From Microbacterium sp. TPD7012 (lineage in GTDB: Bacteria > Actinomycetota > Actinomycetes > Actinomycetales > Microbacteriaceae), in contig NZ_QDFV01000002.1 in assembly GCF_003075395.1 (NCBI RefSeq), forward strand, positions 682,001 to 746,000: a DNA stretch of 64,000 bases, read 5' to 3'. Position numbers and translations under genes: made by a program. The notes below the pieces were generated by a model. That model was not told the origin of the DNA. It saw only the letters and a list, made by a program, of their open reading frames with translations, and ran no database searches. Positions 7,494 to 15,892 of this stretch are shown here, piece after piece (the first letter of the stretch is position 1; every line of letters begins with the position of its first letter).

Positions 7494-10400
7494 ATGCCCC
7501 GCCTGCACTACGCAGCGGCGGTCACGGCCGTCTGCGCCCTCAGCGCCGCCGCCCTGCTCGCCACCCCGGTCGCCGCGGTCGGCGCCGATCCCGGCATCCG
7601 TCCCGTCGAGGAGGCTCCGGGCGTCACCGCGTCCGCGGGTCTCGTGCTCAACGAGATCATCTACGACGACGCAGCGACCGGTCTCGCCGATCAGGTCGAG
7701 CTCTACAATGCCGGCACCGAGTCGGTCGCCCTCGACGGCTGGTACATCTCCGACGAGAAGCGCGACGCGTTCGGATCTGCGCCGGAAGGCACGTCGTTGG
7801 CGCCGGGGGAGTTCCTCGTTCTTCAGAAGGATGTCGACTTCGGCTTCGGGCTGGGCAAGGGCGACGAGGTCGTGCTGTTCGACCCGGCCGGTGCGGAGAT
7901 CGACGCCTACGCGTACGAGAACACCGCGCCGCTGTCGGACTGGTCGCGGTGCCCTGACGGCACCGGGGAGTGGGCGCACGCGACGGCAGCAACGCCCGGT
8001 GCGGCCAACGACTGCTCGGTGACGCCTGTCGACGGTGCGATCGTCATCAACGAGGTGGATTCGCAGCCGGCCGACTGGGTGGAGTTCCACAACCCCGGCG
8101 ACGCGGCACTCGACATCTCGGGCTACGAGGTCCGCGACAACTCGGATGACCACCGCTGGCAGTTCCTGCCCGGCACGACGATCGAGGCGGGAGCCTTCCT
8201 CGTCGTGGAGGAGGGCACGATCGGACTCGTCGGAGGCGCGGAAGCGGCATTCCGCGATCCGATCGGCATCGGCAGCGCCGACCGCATCCGTCTCTACGAC
8301 GCCGGTGGCACGATGATCGACGACACGCTGCCCTGGTCCGGACACGCGGCCATCGACGGGGACTTCGCCGCAGCGACGCTCGCACGCTGCCCCGACGGCG
8401 AGGGCGCGTTCCTGCTGGCCCACCCCACCCCGGGTGCGGCGAACTCCTGCGTGATGCCGGACGTCGTCATCAACGAGATCGAGTCGAACGGCGATGCCAC
8501 CGACTGGGTCGAGATCGTCAACACCGGAGCGACGGCGGTCGACCTCTCGGGGTGGTCCGTGATGGACAACGATCCGAACGGCCATGCCGCGGAGACCACG
8601 CCGCTTCCGGCCGGCACGATCCTCGAGCCCGGCGCCTTCTTCGTGTTCGACCAGCCCGCGAACTTCGTGTTCGGGCTCGGCAACGGCGACACCGTGACGA
8701 TCCGCGACGCCAACGGGAACACGGTCGACGAGCACGTATACGCGGCGCACGCCGAGGGCGTCTGGGCGCGCTGCGCCGACGGCACGGGCGAGTTCGCCGA
8801 TGTGGCCGTGTCGACCAAGGGACTCCGCAACGCCTGCGGCAACCCCGTGCGCATCAACGAGGTCGAGTCCGACGGCGGCTCCCCGGACGACTGGGTGGAG
8901 CTCGTGAACCCGACGACGGCGGCCCTCGACGTCTCGGGCGTCGTCGTGAAGGACGATGACGACGCGCACGCGTATGCGATCCCCGCCGGCACCTCGATCG
9001 CGGCCGGCGGATACCTCGTCGTCGAGCGCGAGCAGCTGGGCTTCGGTCTCGGCGGCGGCGACACGGTGCGCCTGTTCGACGGAGACCTGCTGATCGACGA
9101 GACCACCTGGGGTGAGGGCCACGCGGCGACCACGTGGGGCCGCTGCCCCGACGCCACCGGGGTCTTCGCGACCACGACCGAGTCCACGAAGGGCGCGGCG
9201 AACGTCTGCGACGGCGAGGTCACGGTCTCGCCGTGGCCCGGCTCCGCCGACGTGCGCGCGCTCGACGGCGTCCCGACCTTCCTCGAGGACAGCTCGGGCC
9301 TCGACGTGCAGGAGACCGCCGACGGCGTGTTCCTCTGGGCGGTCGACAACGGCGAAGGGCGCATCTGGAAGCTCGAGGCGCATTCCGACGGCTCGGTGGA
9401 GAAGGTCGACGGCTGGGAGGACGGCAAGCGCGTCCGCTTCCAGAAGGACGCCGAGGGCCCGGGAGCCGCAGGTCCTGACACCGAGGGCATCACGGTCGAC
9501 GGCGCAGGCGCGGTCTACGTCGCCTCCGAACGCGACAACAGCGCCAAGGGCGTGAACCAGAACGTCGTGCTGAAGGTGGCCCCGGATGCCGCGGCGGGAG
9601 ACCTCGTCGCGGAGCAGGAGTGGGATCTGACCGCGCTGCTGCCGGCCGTCGGAGCCAACCTCGGCATGGAGGCCGTCCAGTGGGTGCCTGACGCGGCGCT
9701 CGCCGGAAAGCTCTTCGATGACAACACCGGAGCCGCGTACGACCCGTCGGCATACGCCGGGCACGGAGACGGGCTGTTCTTCGTCGCCGTCGAGGACAAC
9801 GGACACGTCTACGCCTTCGCGCTCGCCGCGGACGGCACGGCGACGCTGGTGTCGGAGATCGCCCCCGGGCTCCCCGGGGTCATGGCACTCGACTACGACG
9901 GCGTGCGGAACACGCTGTGGGCGGTCTGCGACGACGGATGCCAGGGCCGCTCGGCCGAGATCACCCTGAACGGCACCGCGAAGCCGGGTGTCGCGCACTA
10001 CGCGCGCCCCGCCGGGATGCCCGACATCAACAACGAGGGCTTCGCCACGGCTCCGGCCTCGCTGTCGGTCGACGGTCAGCGCCCGGTCTGGTGGTTCGCC
10101 GACGGCTTCGCGTCGGAGGCGCTGCGCGTCGGGACCCTCCCGGGTGTCGACGGCGAGAACCCCGGCGGGGAGAACCCCGGTGGCGAGACGCCGCCGCTGC
10201 CCGGCACGGATCTGGTCGACGGCAACCGCAACGGCGTGACGGTCGACCCGGCGGTCGCGACGCGAGGCCAGAAGGTCACGGTCACGGTCGGAGCGGATGC
10301 CGCCGGCGAGGACGTCGCGGTGTGGATGTACTCCGACCCGGTGCGCATCGCGACCGGATCGCTCTCGGCATCCGGCGCTCTGAACGTCACGATCCCGGCG

Positions 10401-10601
10401 GATGCCGCGCTCGGTGCACACCGGATCGCGGTCTACGCGGCCGACGGCACGCTGCTCGGGTGGGCGGACATCCGCATCACGGCGGCATCCGGCGGTCTGG
10501 CGGCCACGGGAGCGGAGCTGCCCATCGCAGCGATCGCGCTCGCGCTGATGCTGCTGACGGCGGGTGGCATCGCCGTCGTTCGGCGCCGACGCACCGCCTG
10601 A
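7494..10601 (+). CDS. Secreted cell-surface protein with four lamin-tail domains and a class-E sorting signal
   Basis: 1035 residues. A signal peptide covers about residues 1-33 (YAAAVTAVCALSAAALLATP, cleavage near VAAVGA). Four lamin-tail (LTD) domains follow, each opening with a V-x-N-E-(I/V) strand and a D-(Q/W)-V-E-(L/F/I) strand: LVLNEIIYDD, IVINEVDSQ, VVINEIESNG and VRINEVESDG, to about residue 580. The next 310 residues look like a beta-propeller of the esterase-like/phytase-like type (SGLDVQETADGVFLWAVDNGEG, TEGITVDGAGAVYVASERDN). A Gly/Pro/Asn linker and an Ig-like strand region precede LAATG (1002-1006), a hydrophobic helix and RRRR, which is a LAXTG sortase-E anchor. Ribosome site AGGAG precedes the ATG. 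No nuclease domain, although LTDs often accompany nucleases; ligand unknown. Confidence 0.88.
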   Translation: MPRLHYAAAVTAVCALSAAALLATPVAAVGADPGIRPVEEAPGVTASAGLVLNEIIYDDAATGLADQVELYNAGTESVALDGWYISDEKRDAFGSAPEGTSLAPGEFLVLQKDVDFGFGLGKGDEVVLFDPAGAEIDAYAYENTAPLSDWSRCPDGTGEWAHATAATPGAANDCSVTPVDGAIVINEVDSQPADWVEFHNPGDAALDISGYEVRDNSDDHRWQFLPGTTIEAGAFLVVEEGTIGLVGGAEAAFRDPIGIGSADRIRLYDAGGTMIDDTLPWSGHAAIDGDFAAATLARCPDGEGAFLLAHPTPGAANSCVMPDVVINEIESNGDATDWVEIVNTGATAVDLSGWSVMDNDPNGHAAETTPLPAGTILEPGAFFVFDQPANFVFGLGNGDTVTIRDANGNTVDEHVYAAHAEGVWARCADGTGEFADVAVSTKGLRNACGNPVRINEVESDGGSPDDWVELVNPTTAALDVSGVVVKDDDDAHAYAIPAGTSIAAGGYLVVEREQLGFGLGGGDTVRLFDGDLLIDETTWGEGHAATTWGRCPDATGVFATTTESTKGAANVCDGEVTVSPWPGSADVRALDGVPTFLEDSSGLDVQETADGVFLWAVDNGEGRIWKLEAHSDGSVEKVDGWEDGKRVRFQKDAEGPGAAGPDTEGITVDGAGAVYVASERDNSAKGVNQNVVLKVAPDAAAGDLVAEQEWDLTALLPAVGANLGMEAVQWVPDAALAGKLFDDNTGAAYDPSAYAGHGDGLFFVAVEDNGHVYAFALAADGTATLVSEIAPGLPGVMALDYDGVRNTLWAVCDDGCQGRSAEITLNGTAKPGVAHYARPAGMPDINNEGFATAPASLSVDGQRPVWWFADGFASEALRVGTLPGVDGENPGGENPGGETPPLPGTDLVDGNRNGVTVDPAVATRGQKVTVTVGADAAGEDVAVWMYSDPVRIATGSLSASGALNVTIPADAALGAHRIAVYAADGTLLGWADIRITAASGGLAATGAELPIAAIALALMLLTAGGIAVVRRRRTA

Positions 10602-10617
10602 CACCGACCCGCGACAC

Positions 10618-10649
10618 GAGGGGTGTGCGAGTTCGCTCGTGCACCCCTC
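10618..10649. terminator. Hairpin with TTCG tetraloop
   Basis: GAGGGGTGTGCGAG, TTCG, CTCGTGCACCCCTC: a 14-bp stem with two wobble pairs capped by a stable UUCG tetraloop, 17 bases after the surface-protein stop. Likely transcription end. Confidence 0.65.
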
Positions 10650-10699
10650 CCGTCTCTCGACGGCCGTCGTCGCCGTGCCGCGGTGTCGGTGCCGCGGCC

Positions 10700-10705
10700 T
10701 AGACT
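10700..10705 (+). promoter_or_regulatory. -10 box of near-leaderless promoter (helicase gene)
   Basis: TAGACT nine bases before the ATG at 10715. No ribosome site is present between them. Confidence 0.5.
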
Positions 10706-10714
10706 CATAAGGCC

Positions 10715-13174
10715 ATGACCGAAGCTCCCCTCATCGTCCCCGGAACCGCCGGTCCCCGCTCCGCAGGGGCCGAGGGACAGGACGACCTCCTCGCCGGACT
10801 GAACCCGCAGCAGCTCGAAGCCGTCACCTATCGCGGACCCGCGCTGCTCATCGTCGCGGGCGCCGGATCCGGCAAGACGAGCGTGCTCACGCGCCGCATC
10901 GCGTCGCTGCTCCGCGGCCGCGAGGCGTGGCCGAGCCAGATCCTCGCGATCACGTTCACGAACAAGGCTGCGGGCGAGATGCGCGAGCGCGTCGCCGGAC
11001 TCATCGGCGACGCCGCGCGCGGCATGTGGATCTCGACGTTCCACTCCGCGTGCGTGCGCATCCTGCGCCGCGAGGCCGAGCAGTTCGGGTTCACGAAGAC
11101 GTTCACGATCTACGACTCGGGTGACTCGCGCGCGCTCATCAAGCGCCTCGTGAAGGAGCACGAGGCCGATGCCTACGGCCTCACCCCGGCCTCCGTGCAG
11201 TCGCGCATCTCGAAGCTCAAGAACGAGCTCTCCGATGCCGAGTCGTACGCCCGCCAGGCCAACATGAGCGACCCGACCGAGCGCATCTTCGTCGAGCTGT
11301 TCGCCGACTACCAGCGGCAGCTGCAGAAGGCCAACGCCTTCGACTTCGACGATCTCATCGGTCAGACGGTGTACCTCTTCCGTGCCTTCCCGCAGGTCGC
11401 CGACACCTATCGGCGCCGCTTCCGGCACATCCTGGTCGACGAGTACCAGGACACCAACCACGCGCAGTACGCGCTGATCCACGAGTTGACGAGGCCGGTC
11501 TCCTCCGACGCTCCCGATCCGTATGCCTCGAACGGCATGATGATCTTCGAACCCGAGACGACGCCCGCCCTCGGCGGTGCCTCGCTCACGGTGGTCGGCG
11601 ACTCCGACCAGTCGATCTACGCGTTCCGCGGCGCCGACATCCGCAACATCAGCGAGTTCGAGCGCGACTTCCCGGGTGCGCGGGTGGTGCTGCTCGAGCA
11701 GAACTACCGCTCGACCCAGAACATCCTGTCCGCGGCGAACGCCGTCATCGGCAACAACTTCGACCGCAAGGACAAGAAGCTCTGGAGCGACAAGGGCGAC
11801 GGCGACGCCATCATCGGCTTCACCGGCTACTCGCAGCACGATGAGGCGCAGTTCGTGGCCGACGAGATCGAGGTGCTGCGCCGAGCCGGCATGCCGTACT
11901 CCGAGATGGCCGTGTTCTACCGCACCAACTCGCAGTCCCGCGCGCTGGAGGAGATCTTCATCCGCTCCGCGGTGCCGTACAAGATCATGGGCGGCACGAA
12001 GTTCTACGAGCGCGCCGAGATCAAGGACGCGCTCGCCTACCTCGTCGCTGTCGCGAACCCGGCCGACGAGATGTCGGTGCGCCGCATCCTGAACAAGCCG
12101 CGCCGCGGCATCGGCGACGTCACGGAGACCGCGATCGCTCGCTTCGCAGAGGAGCACGGCATCAGCTTCCGCGATGCCCTGGCCAACTCGGCGCAACTCG
12201 GCTTCGGCCCGAAGATCCAGGCCGCGATCGCGCACCTCGACGCCGTTCTCGCCGAGGCCACGGCGATCATGCTCCCGGCATCCGGCGAGCTCCCGGCCCC
12301 GACCACCGTCGCCGACGGCTTGAGCCTGCTGCTCTCGAAGAGCGGGTACCTCGATTCGCTCCGGGCGAGCCGCGACCCGCAGGACGAGGCCCGCGTCGAG
12401 AACCTCGACGAGTTCGTCGCCGTCGCCCGCGACTTCGCGCGCAACAACCCCGAGGGCACGATCGTCGACTTCCTCACCGAGGTCGCGCTGGTGTCGGATG
12501 CCGACGACCTCGACGACGAGTCCGGAACGGTCTCCCTGATGACGATGCACACGGCGAAGGGCCTCGAGTACGACGCCGTGTTCGTCACGGGCGTCGAGGA
12601 AGACCTCATCCCGCATCGCATCTCGGCGGGCGAGCCCGGAGGCCCCCAGGAGGAGCGTCGACTGTTCTACGTCGGCATCACCCGGGCCCGCAAGCGGCTG
12701 CACCTCTCGCTCGCGATGACCAGGGCGCAGTTCGGCGAGGTCACGGTCGCGATGCCCAGTCGATTCCTGCAGGAGATCCCCGCGGCGCTGATCGACTGGC
12801 GCCAGTCGCCGGGCGACGTCAACTCGCGTGGGGGCATGCAGTCGCGTGCCCTGAACGCGCGTCGTTCCGGCGGATTCGGCGGATCGGGCTCGGGTTCGGG
12901 CGACCGGTTCGGCGTCAAGGCGTTGCCGGGCAGGGATTCGCTCAAGCCGCTCTCGACAGCGATGGACAAGTTCCCCAACCGCGTCACCGCCAAGATGCGC
13001 GACAACGGCGACCTCGAGCTCACCGCAGGTGATCGCATCCGTCACGTCGACTTCGGCGAGGGCAGGGTCGATGCCGTGACCGGTGAGGGAGCGAAGCGCA
13101 TCGCGCACGTGCGCTTCGACACCGCGGGGCAGAAGAAGCTGCTCATCAAGGTCGCGCCGATCGAGAAGATCTAG
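10715..13174 (+). CDS. pcrA: ATP-dependent DNA helicase PcrA/UvrD
   Basis: 819 residues, the usual size for actinobacterial UvrD1/PcrA. It is a superfamily 1A 3'-5' helicase for nucleotide-excision and mismatch-type repair and for removing recombinase filaments. Visible motifs: Q-motif LNPQQLEAVTY, Walker A AGAGSGKTS (K54), Ia ITFTNKAAGEM, motif II VDEYQDTN (242-247), motif III VVGDSDQSIYAFRGAD, motif IV LEQNYRS, motif V LMTMHTAKGLEYDAVFV and motif VI EERRLFYVGITRARKRL. A Ser/Gly-rich linker leads to the C-terminal Tudor-like domain (GDRIRHVDFGEGRV), which binds RNA polymerase in PcrA. The next gene begins 28 bases downstream with its own promoter. Confidence 0.96.
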   Translation: MTEAPLIVPGTAGPRSAGAEGQDDLLAGLNPQQLEAVTYRGPALLIVAGAGSGKTSVLTRRIASLLRGREAWPSQILAITFTNKAAGEMRERVAGLIGDAARGMWISTFHSACVRILRREAEQFGFTKTFTIYDSGDSRALIKRLVKEHEADAYGLTPASVQSRISKLKNELSDAESYARQANMSDPTERIFVELFADYQRQLQKANAFDFDDLIGQTVYLFRAFPQVADTYRRRFRHILVDEYQDTNHAQYALIHELTRPVSSDAPDPYASNGMMIFEPETTPALGGASLTVVGDSDQSIYAFRGADIRNISEFERDFPGARVVLLEQNYRSTQNILSAANAVIGNNFDRKDKKLWSDKGDGDAIIGFTGYSQHDEAQFVADEIEVLRRAGMPYSEMAVFYRTNSQSRALEEIFIRSAVPYKIMGGTKFYERAEIKDALAYLVAVANPADEMSVRRILNKPRRGIGDVTETAIARFAEEHGISFRDALANSAQLGFGPKIQAAIAHLDAVLAEATAIMLPASGELPAPTTVADGLSLLLSKSGYLDSLRASRDPQDEARVENLDEFVAVARDFARNNPEGTIVDFLTEVALVSDADDLDDESGTVSLMTMHTAKGLEYDAVFVTGVEEDLIPHRISAGEPGGPQEERRLFYVGITRARKRLHLSLAMTRAQFGEVTVAMPSRFLQEIPAALIDWRQSPGDVNSRGGMQSRALNARRSGGFGGSGSGSGDRFGVKALPGRDSLKPLSTAMDKFPNRVTAKMRDNGDLELTAGDRIRHVDFGEGRVDAVTGEGAKRIAHVRFDTAGQKKLLIKVAPIEKI

Positions 13175-13189
13175 GGCTCGCGAGCGGGT

Positions 13190-13195
13190 TAGGCT
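13190..13195 (+). promoter_or_regulatory. -10 box of a leaderless promoter (SseB-like gene)
   Basis: TAGGCT seven bases before the ATG at 13203, with no Shine-Dalgarno site between. Confidence 0.55.
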
Positions 13196-13202
13196 GGCTC
13201 AT

Positions 13203-14366
13203 ATGGCCCTCTTCTCCCGCCGCAAGAAGTCCAGCGACGACGCCGTCGCCCCGGCAGCAGACGCCCCCGAGACCGAATCGCGCACGCCCGCCGACGACGC
13301 AGCCGAGACGGCTGTCGCCGAACCGGTCGCCGCGGCGCCCACGATCGGCATCTCCGTCCAGGCGTTCCGCGGTGTCGGTGAGGAAGCCGGCCCCGAGGTC
13401 GCTCTGCCCGACGCCGAGGCGGCGCCCGGGGCAGCGGCATCCGCTTCTCCGTCGGCCCCGTCGGGTCTGCCGACTCCGCGGCCGTCGGCGGCGCAGCCCG
13501 CCCCGCAGCTCGCGATTCCGCAGGACCGGCGGCTCCCGCTCGCTCCGAGCCTGCCGCCCGAGCAGACCGAGACCATCGCCGGGATGAAGGACAACGTCCT
13601 GCTCCGCGAGGCCCTCAAGGAGGTCGAGGCCGGCGCGACGAACGAGCAGCTGCTCGGCGTCATGCGCCAGGCTCTGCAGGGGCACCTGTACATCCGCGTG
13701 ATCGGCGACGCGCGCACGCAGATCAGCGAGGGCAAGCCGCTCGCGGTCGCGGTCGTCCGTGATGCCGAGCGCCAGTTCATGCTCGCGTTCAGCTCCGCTG
13801 CCGCCGTGCGCGACTCGGTGCAGTTGGAAGACGATCCCGCCGCGAGCTCGGCGGTGGCGCAGCCGGTCACCTCCGTGCTGCAGCAGGTGGTGTCCGGCGA
13901 CTTCGCGGGTCTCATCGTGGACAACGCCTCCGCACCGCACCGCGTGGTGTTCCCGACCGAGTTGCTGCAGAAGACGCTCGATCAGGCCGACGTCGACATG
14001 ACGGTCAAGTCGCTCCTCGCCGCGCCGCGGGAACAGGATTCCGCCGTGAAGGTCGGGGAGGCGCTCGCGTCGAAGCGCATGTGGGTGGCCGTGAACGACG
14101 GCACCGGCACCGGTCAGATCGGCATCGCCGAGGCGCAGACCACCGACGGTCGGCGGTTCCTGCAGCTCTTCTCGCATCCGCTCGAGGTCATCGCGCTCGG
14201 CCGGGGCGATCGCCCGCTGCCGTTCGAACCCGAGCAGCTCGCCAAGGTGCTCTCGAGTCACGCCGAGATGGCCGGCGTGATCGTCGACACCGCGGGGCCG
14301 TCGATCGTCGTCGAGCGCGACGCGCTCGCACCGGTCCTGGTGCTCGCGGTCGACCTCGACGACTGA
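13203..14366 (+). CDS. SseB family protein
   Basis: 387 residues. The first 125 are a low-complexity Ala/Pro/Glu-rich region (MALFSRRKKSSDDAVAPAAD...). Two similar SseB-type domains then occupy about 135-260 and 270-385: LLREALKEVEAGATNEQLLGVMRQAL, KPLAVAVVRDAERQFMLAFSSA, and repeats such as FAGLIVDNASAPHRVVFPTELL and MAGVIVDTAGPSIVVERDAL. SseB domains occur in type VII/III-secretion-linked and serine-sensitivity proteins, but their activity is unknown. A -10 box at 13190 allows a leaderless transcript starting at this ATG; longer in-frame starts lie inside pcrA. Confidence 0.8.
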   Translation: MALFSRRKKSSDDAVAPAADAPETESRTPADDAAETAVAEPVAAAPTIGISVQAFRGVGEEAGPEVALPDAEAAPGAAASASPSAPSGLPTPRPSAAQPAPQLAIPQDRRLPLAPSLPPEQTETIAGMKDNVLLREALKEVEAGATNEQLLGVMRQALQGHLYIRVIGDARTQISEGKPLAVAVVRDAERQFMLAFSSAAAVRDSVQLEDDPAASSAVAQPVTSVLQQVVSGDFAGLIVDNASAPHRVVFPTELLQKTLDQADVDMTVKSLLAAPREQDSAVKVGEALASKRMWVAVNDGTGTGQIGIAEAQTTDGRRFLQLFSHPLEVIALGRGDRPLPFEPEQLAKVLSSHAEMAGVIVDTAGPSIVVERDALAPVLVLAVDLDD

Positions 14367-14397
14367 GCGCGGTCTTCCCCGGAATCCGTCGGCACCC

Positions 14398-14403
14398 TAG
14401 GGT
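14398..14403 (+). promoter_or_regulatory. -10 box of a leaderless promoter (LigD polymerase gene)
   Basis: TAGGGT six bases before the ATG at 14410. Confidence 0.5.
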
Positions 14404-14409
14404 CGGAGC

Positions 14410-15480
14410 ATGGCCTCCGAACGCGTGACCCTGACCGTCGCCGACTCCGACGGAGAGCGCGAGGTCGTGCTCTCCAGCCCCAACCGTGTGGTGTGGCCGG
14501 ACCTCGGCATCACCAAGGCCGAGCTCGCCGAGTACGTGCAGTCGGTGTCGATCCCATTCCTCAACGCGAACGGCAACAGGGCCGTGTCCCTCGAGCGCTT
14601 CCGCGACGGCATCGAAGCGGCGGGAAAGCCGCGGAAGGAGGGGTTCTTCTCGAAGAACCCGCCGAAGGGCACGCCTGACTTCGTCGACGCCGAGATGATG
14701 ACCTACAACAGCGGGCGCCAGCATCCGCAGATCGTCCTCAACCGCGCCAGTGCGATCGTCTGGGCCGTGCAGATGAACACGATCGTGTTCCATCCCTGGG
14801 CGTCGCTGGCGACGGATGCCGACAACCCCGTCGAACTGCGCATCGACCTGGACCCGCAGCCGGGAACGGACTTCGCGGATGCCGTCACCGCCGCACACAC
14901 GCTGCGCGAGGTGCTTCGCGAGGCCGGCCTCGACGCGTTCGCCAAGACCAGCGGCAACCGCGGTCTGCACATCTTCGCCCCCATCGAGCCGACGCATGAG
15001 TTCCTCGACGTGCGTCATGCCGTGATCGCCGCCGGGCGGGAGCTGGAGCGCCGGATGCCGGAGCAGGTCACCATGAACTGGTGGAAGGAGGAGCGCGGGG
15101 AGCGGATCTTCGTCGACTTCAACCAGGCCAACCGGGACCGCACGATGGCCGGGGCCTACAGTCCACGTGCCCTGCCGGGTGCGACCGTCTCGACGCCGGT
15201 CCTGTGGGAGGAGCTCGACGGGCTCGACCCGACCGTGTTCACGGTGCGCAGCATCCCGCAGCGGCTCGCGGACGTCGGCGATCCCTGGGCGGACATGCAG
15301 ACCTCGCCGGGACGCATCGACACCCTGCTCGAGTGGTGGGAGCGCGACAAGGAGAACGGGCTCGGTGAGCTGTCCTTCCCGCCGGAGTTCCCGAAGATGC
15401 CCGGGGAGCCGCCGCGTGTGCAGCCGAGCAAGAAGGTCGCCGGCAACTGGGATGCCGAGGGCAATCCGATTGATGATTGA
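14410..15480 (+). CDS. LigD-type DNA polymerase/primase domain protein (stand-alone PolDom)
   Basis: 356 residues, the size of a free archaeo-eukaryotic primase-type polymerase domain of LigD. In non-homologous end joining it adds ribonucleotides or fills gaps at broken ends. ELRIDLDPQPGTDFADA supplies the D-x-D metal ligands, AKTSGNRGLHIFAPI the S/T-G-x-x-G-x-H nucleotide-binding motif, and FVDFNQANRDRTMAGAYSPRA the third catalytic Asp and the conserved basic stretch. Its N-terminal SSPNRVVWPDLGITKAELAEYV is the usual opening. Ku is not encoded in this window; a separate ATP-dependent ligase gene lies 385 bases downstream on the other strand. Confidence 0.92.
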   Translation: MASERVTLTVADSDGEREVVLSSPNRVVWPDLGITKAELAEYVQSVSIPFLNANGNRAVSLERFRDGIEAAGKPRKEGFFSKNPPKGTPDFVDAEMMTYNSGRQHPQIVLNRASAIVWAVQMNTIVFHPWASLATDADNPVELRIDLDPQPGTDFADAVTAAHTLREVLREAGLDAFAKTSGNRGLHIFAPIEPTHEFLDVRHAVIAAGRELERRMPEQVTMNWWKEERGERIFVDFNQANRDRTMAGAYSPRALPGATVSTPVLWEELDGLDPTVFTVRSIPQRLADVGDPWADMQTSPGRIDTLLEWWERDKENGLGELSFPPEFPKMPGEPPRVQPSKKVAGNWDAEGNPIDD

Positions 15481-15502
15481 CCGTTGATCCTCAGGCATTT
15501 TC

Positions 15503-15518
15503 GTCATACATTAATGAC
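15503..15518 (+). promoter_or_regulatory. Palindromic operator over the -10 box of the RHH gene
   Basis: GTCAT-ACATTA-ATGAC (15503-15518) ends directly before the ATG. TACATT (15507-15512) is a -10 box six bases from the start codon. A ribbon-helix-helix dimer bound here would block its own leaderless promoter, as antitoxins commonly do. The pocket is also locally AT-rich. Confidence 0.5.
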
Positions 15519-15782
15519 ATGGCAGCGCGAGAGACGATCAACGGAAAGCCCGTCACAGAGGAACAGATCGCCGCTTGGGCGGCCGAAGCCGAGGCGGGTT
15601 ACGACGTCGAGGCGATGAAGCGACGCGGACGCGGACGCCCAGGGCGGGGCGCCGAACCGTCTCAAGTCGTCGCTCTGCGTCTCACGCTGGACGAGATCGC
15701 GGCCCTCGATGCGCGTGCTCAGCGTGAAGGAAAGACCCGTTCGGAGGTCATCCGCGACGCGCTGACGGCGTCGGCGGCGTGA
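15519..15782 (+). CDS. Ribbon-helix-helix (CopG-type) protein, probable antitoxin
   Basis: 87 residues. The C-terminal half is a classic ribbon-helix-helix: SQVVALRLTLDEIAALDARA is the beta strand and helix A, and GKTRSEVIRDALTASA is helix B. The N-terminal half (ETINGKPVTEEQIAAWAAEA, RGRGRPGRGAE) is charged and flexible, as in toxin-binding antitoxins. The ATG at 15519 sits after a -10 box with a palindrome. The stop codon overlaps a downstream GTG (GTGA), the usual coupling of toxin-antitoxin pairs, but the downstream frame is short and looks broken. Autorepression is inferred. Confidence 0.8.
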   Translation: MAARETINGKPVTEEQIAAWAAEAEAGYDVEAMKRRGRGRPGRGAEPSQVVALRLTLDEIAALDARAQREGKTRSEVIRDALTASAA

Positions 15783-15892
15783 AAGCACACGAGTCCGCCA
15801 GCAAGCACGGGATCGGCGCGACCGCAAATGATCGAACTGCTGCCGTGAGGCGACTGACGCGGCCTCAGGACAATACGTCGGCGAGGTCGTAG
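15779..15892 (+). pseudogene. Truncated toxin remnant downstream of the antitoxin
   Basis: A frame starting at GTG 15779 overlaps the antitoxin stop by four bases and encodes 37 residues. It opens VKAHESASKHGIGAT, which resembles the H-(E)-S-A-x-K-H-G-(I/V) start of small actinobacterial toxins paired with RHH antitoxins (family recognised from memory). After that the sequence no longer looks like the family, and it runs into the 3' end of the convergent ligase gene at 15865. A normal member would be about 80-95 residues. Most likely a deletion removed the rest of the toxin. Confidence 0.5.

Noticed and set aside
7461..10604. Antisense open frame of 1047 codons on the minus strand
   Set aside because: It mirrors the surface-protein gene; composition is the Arg/Asp/Val/His mix produced by reading GC-rich codons backwards, with no domain.
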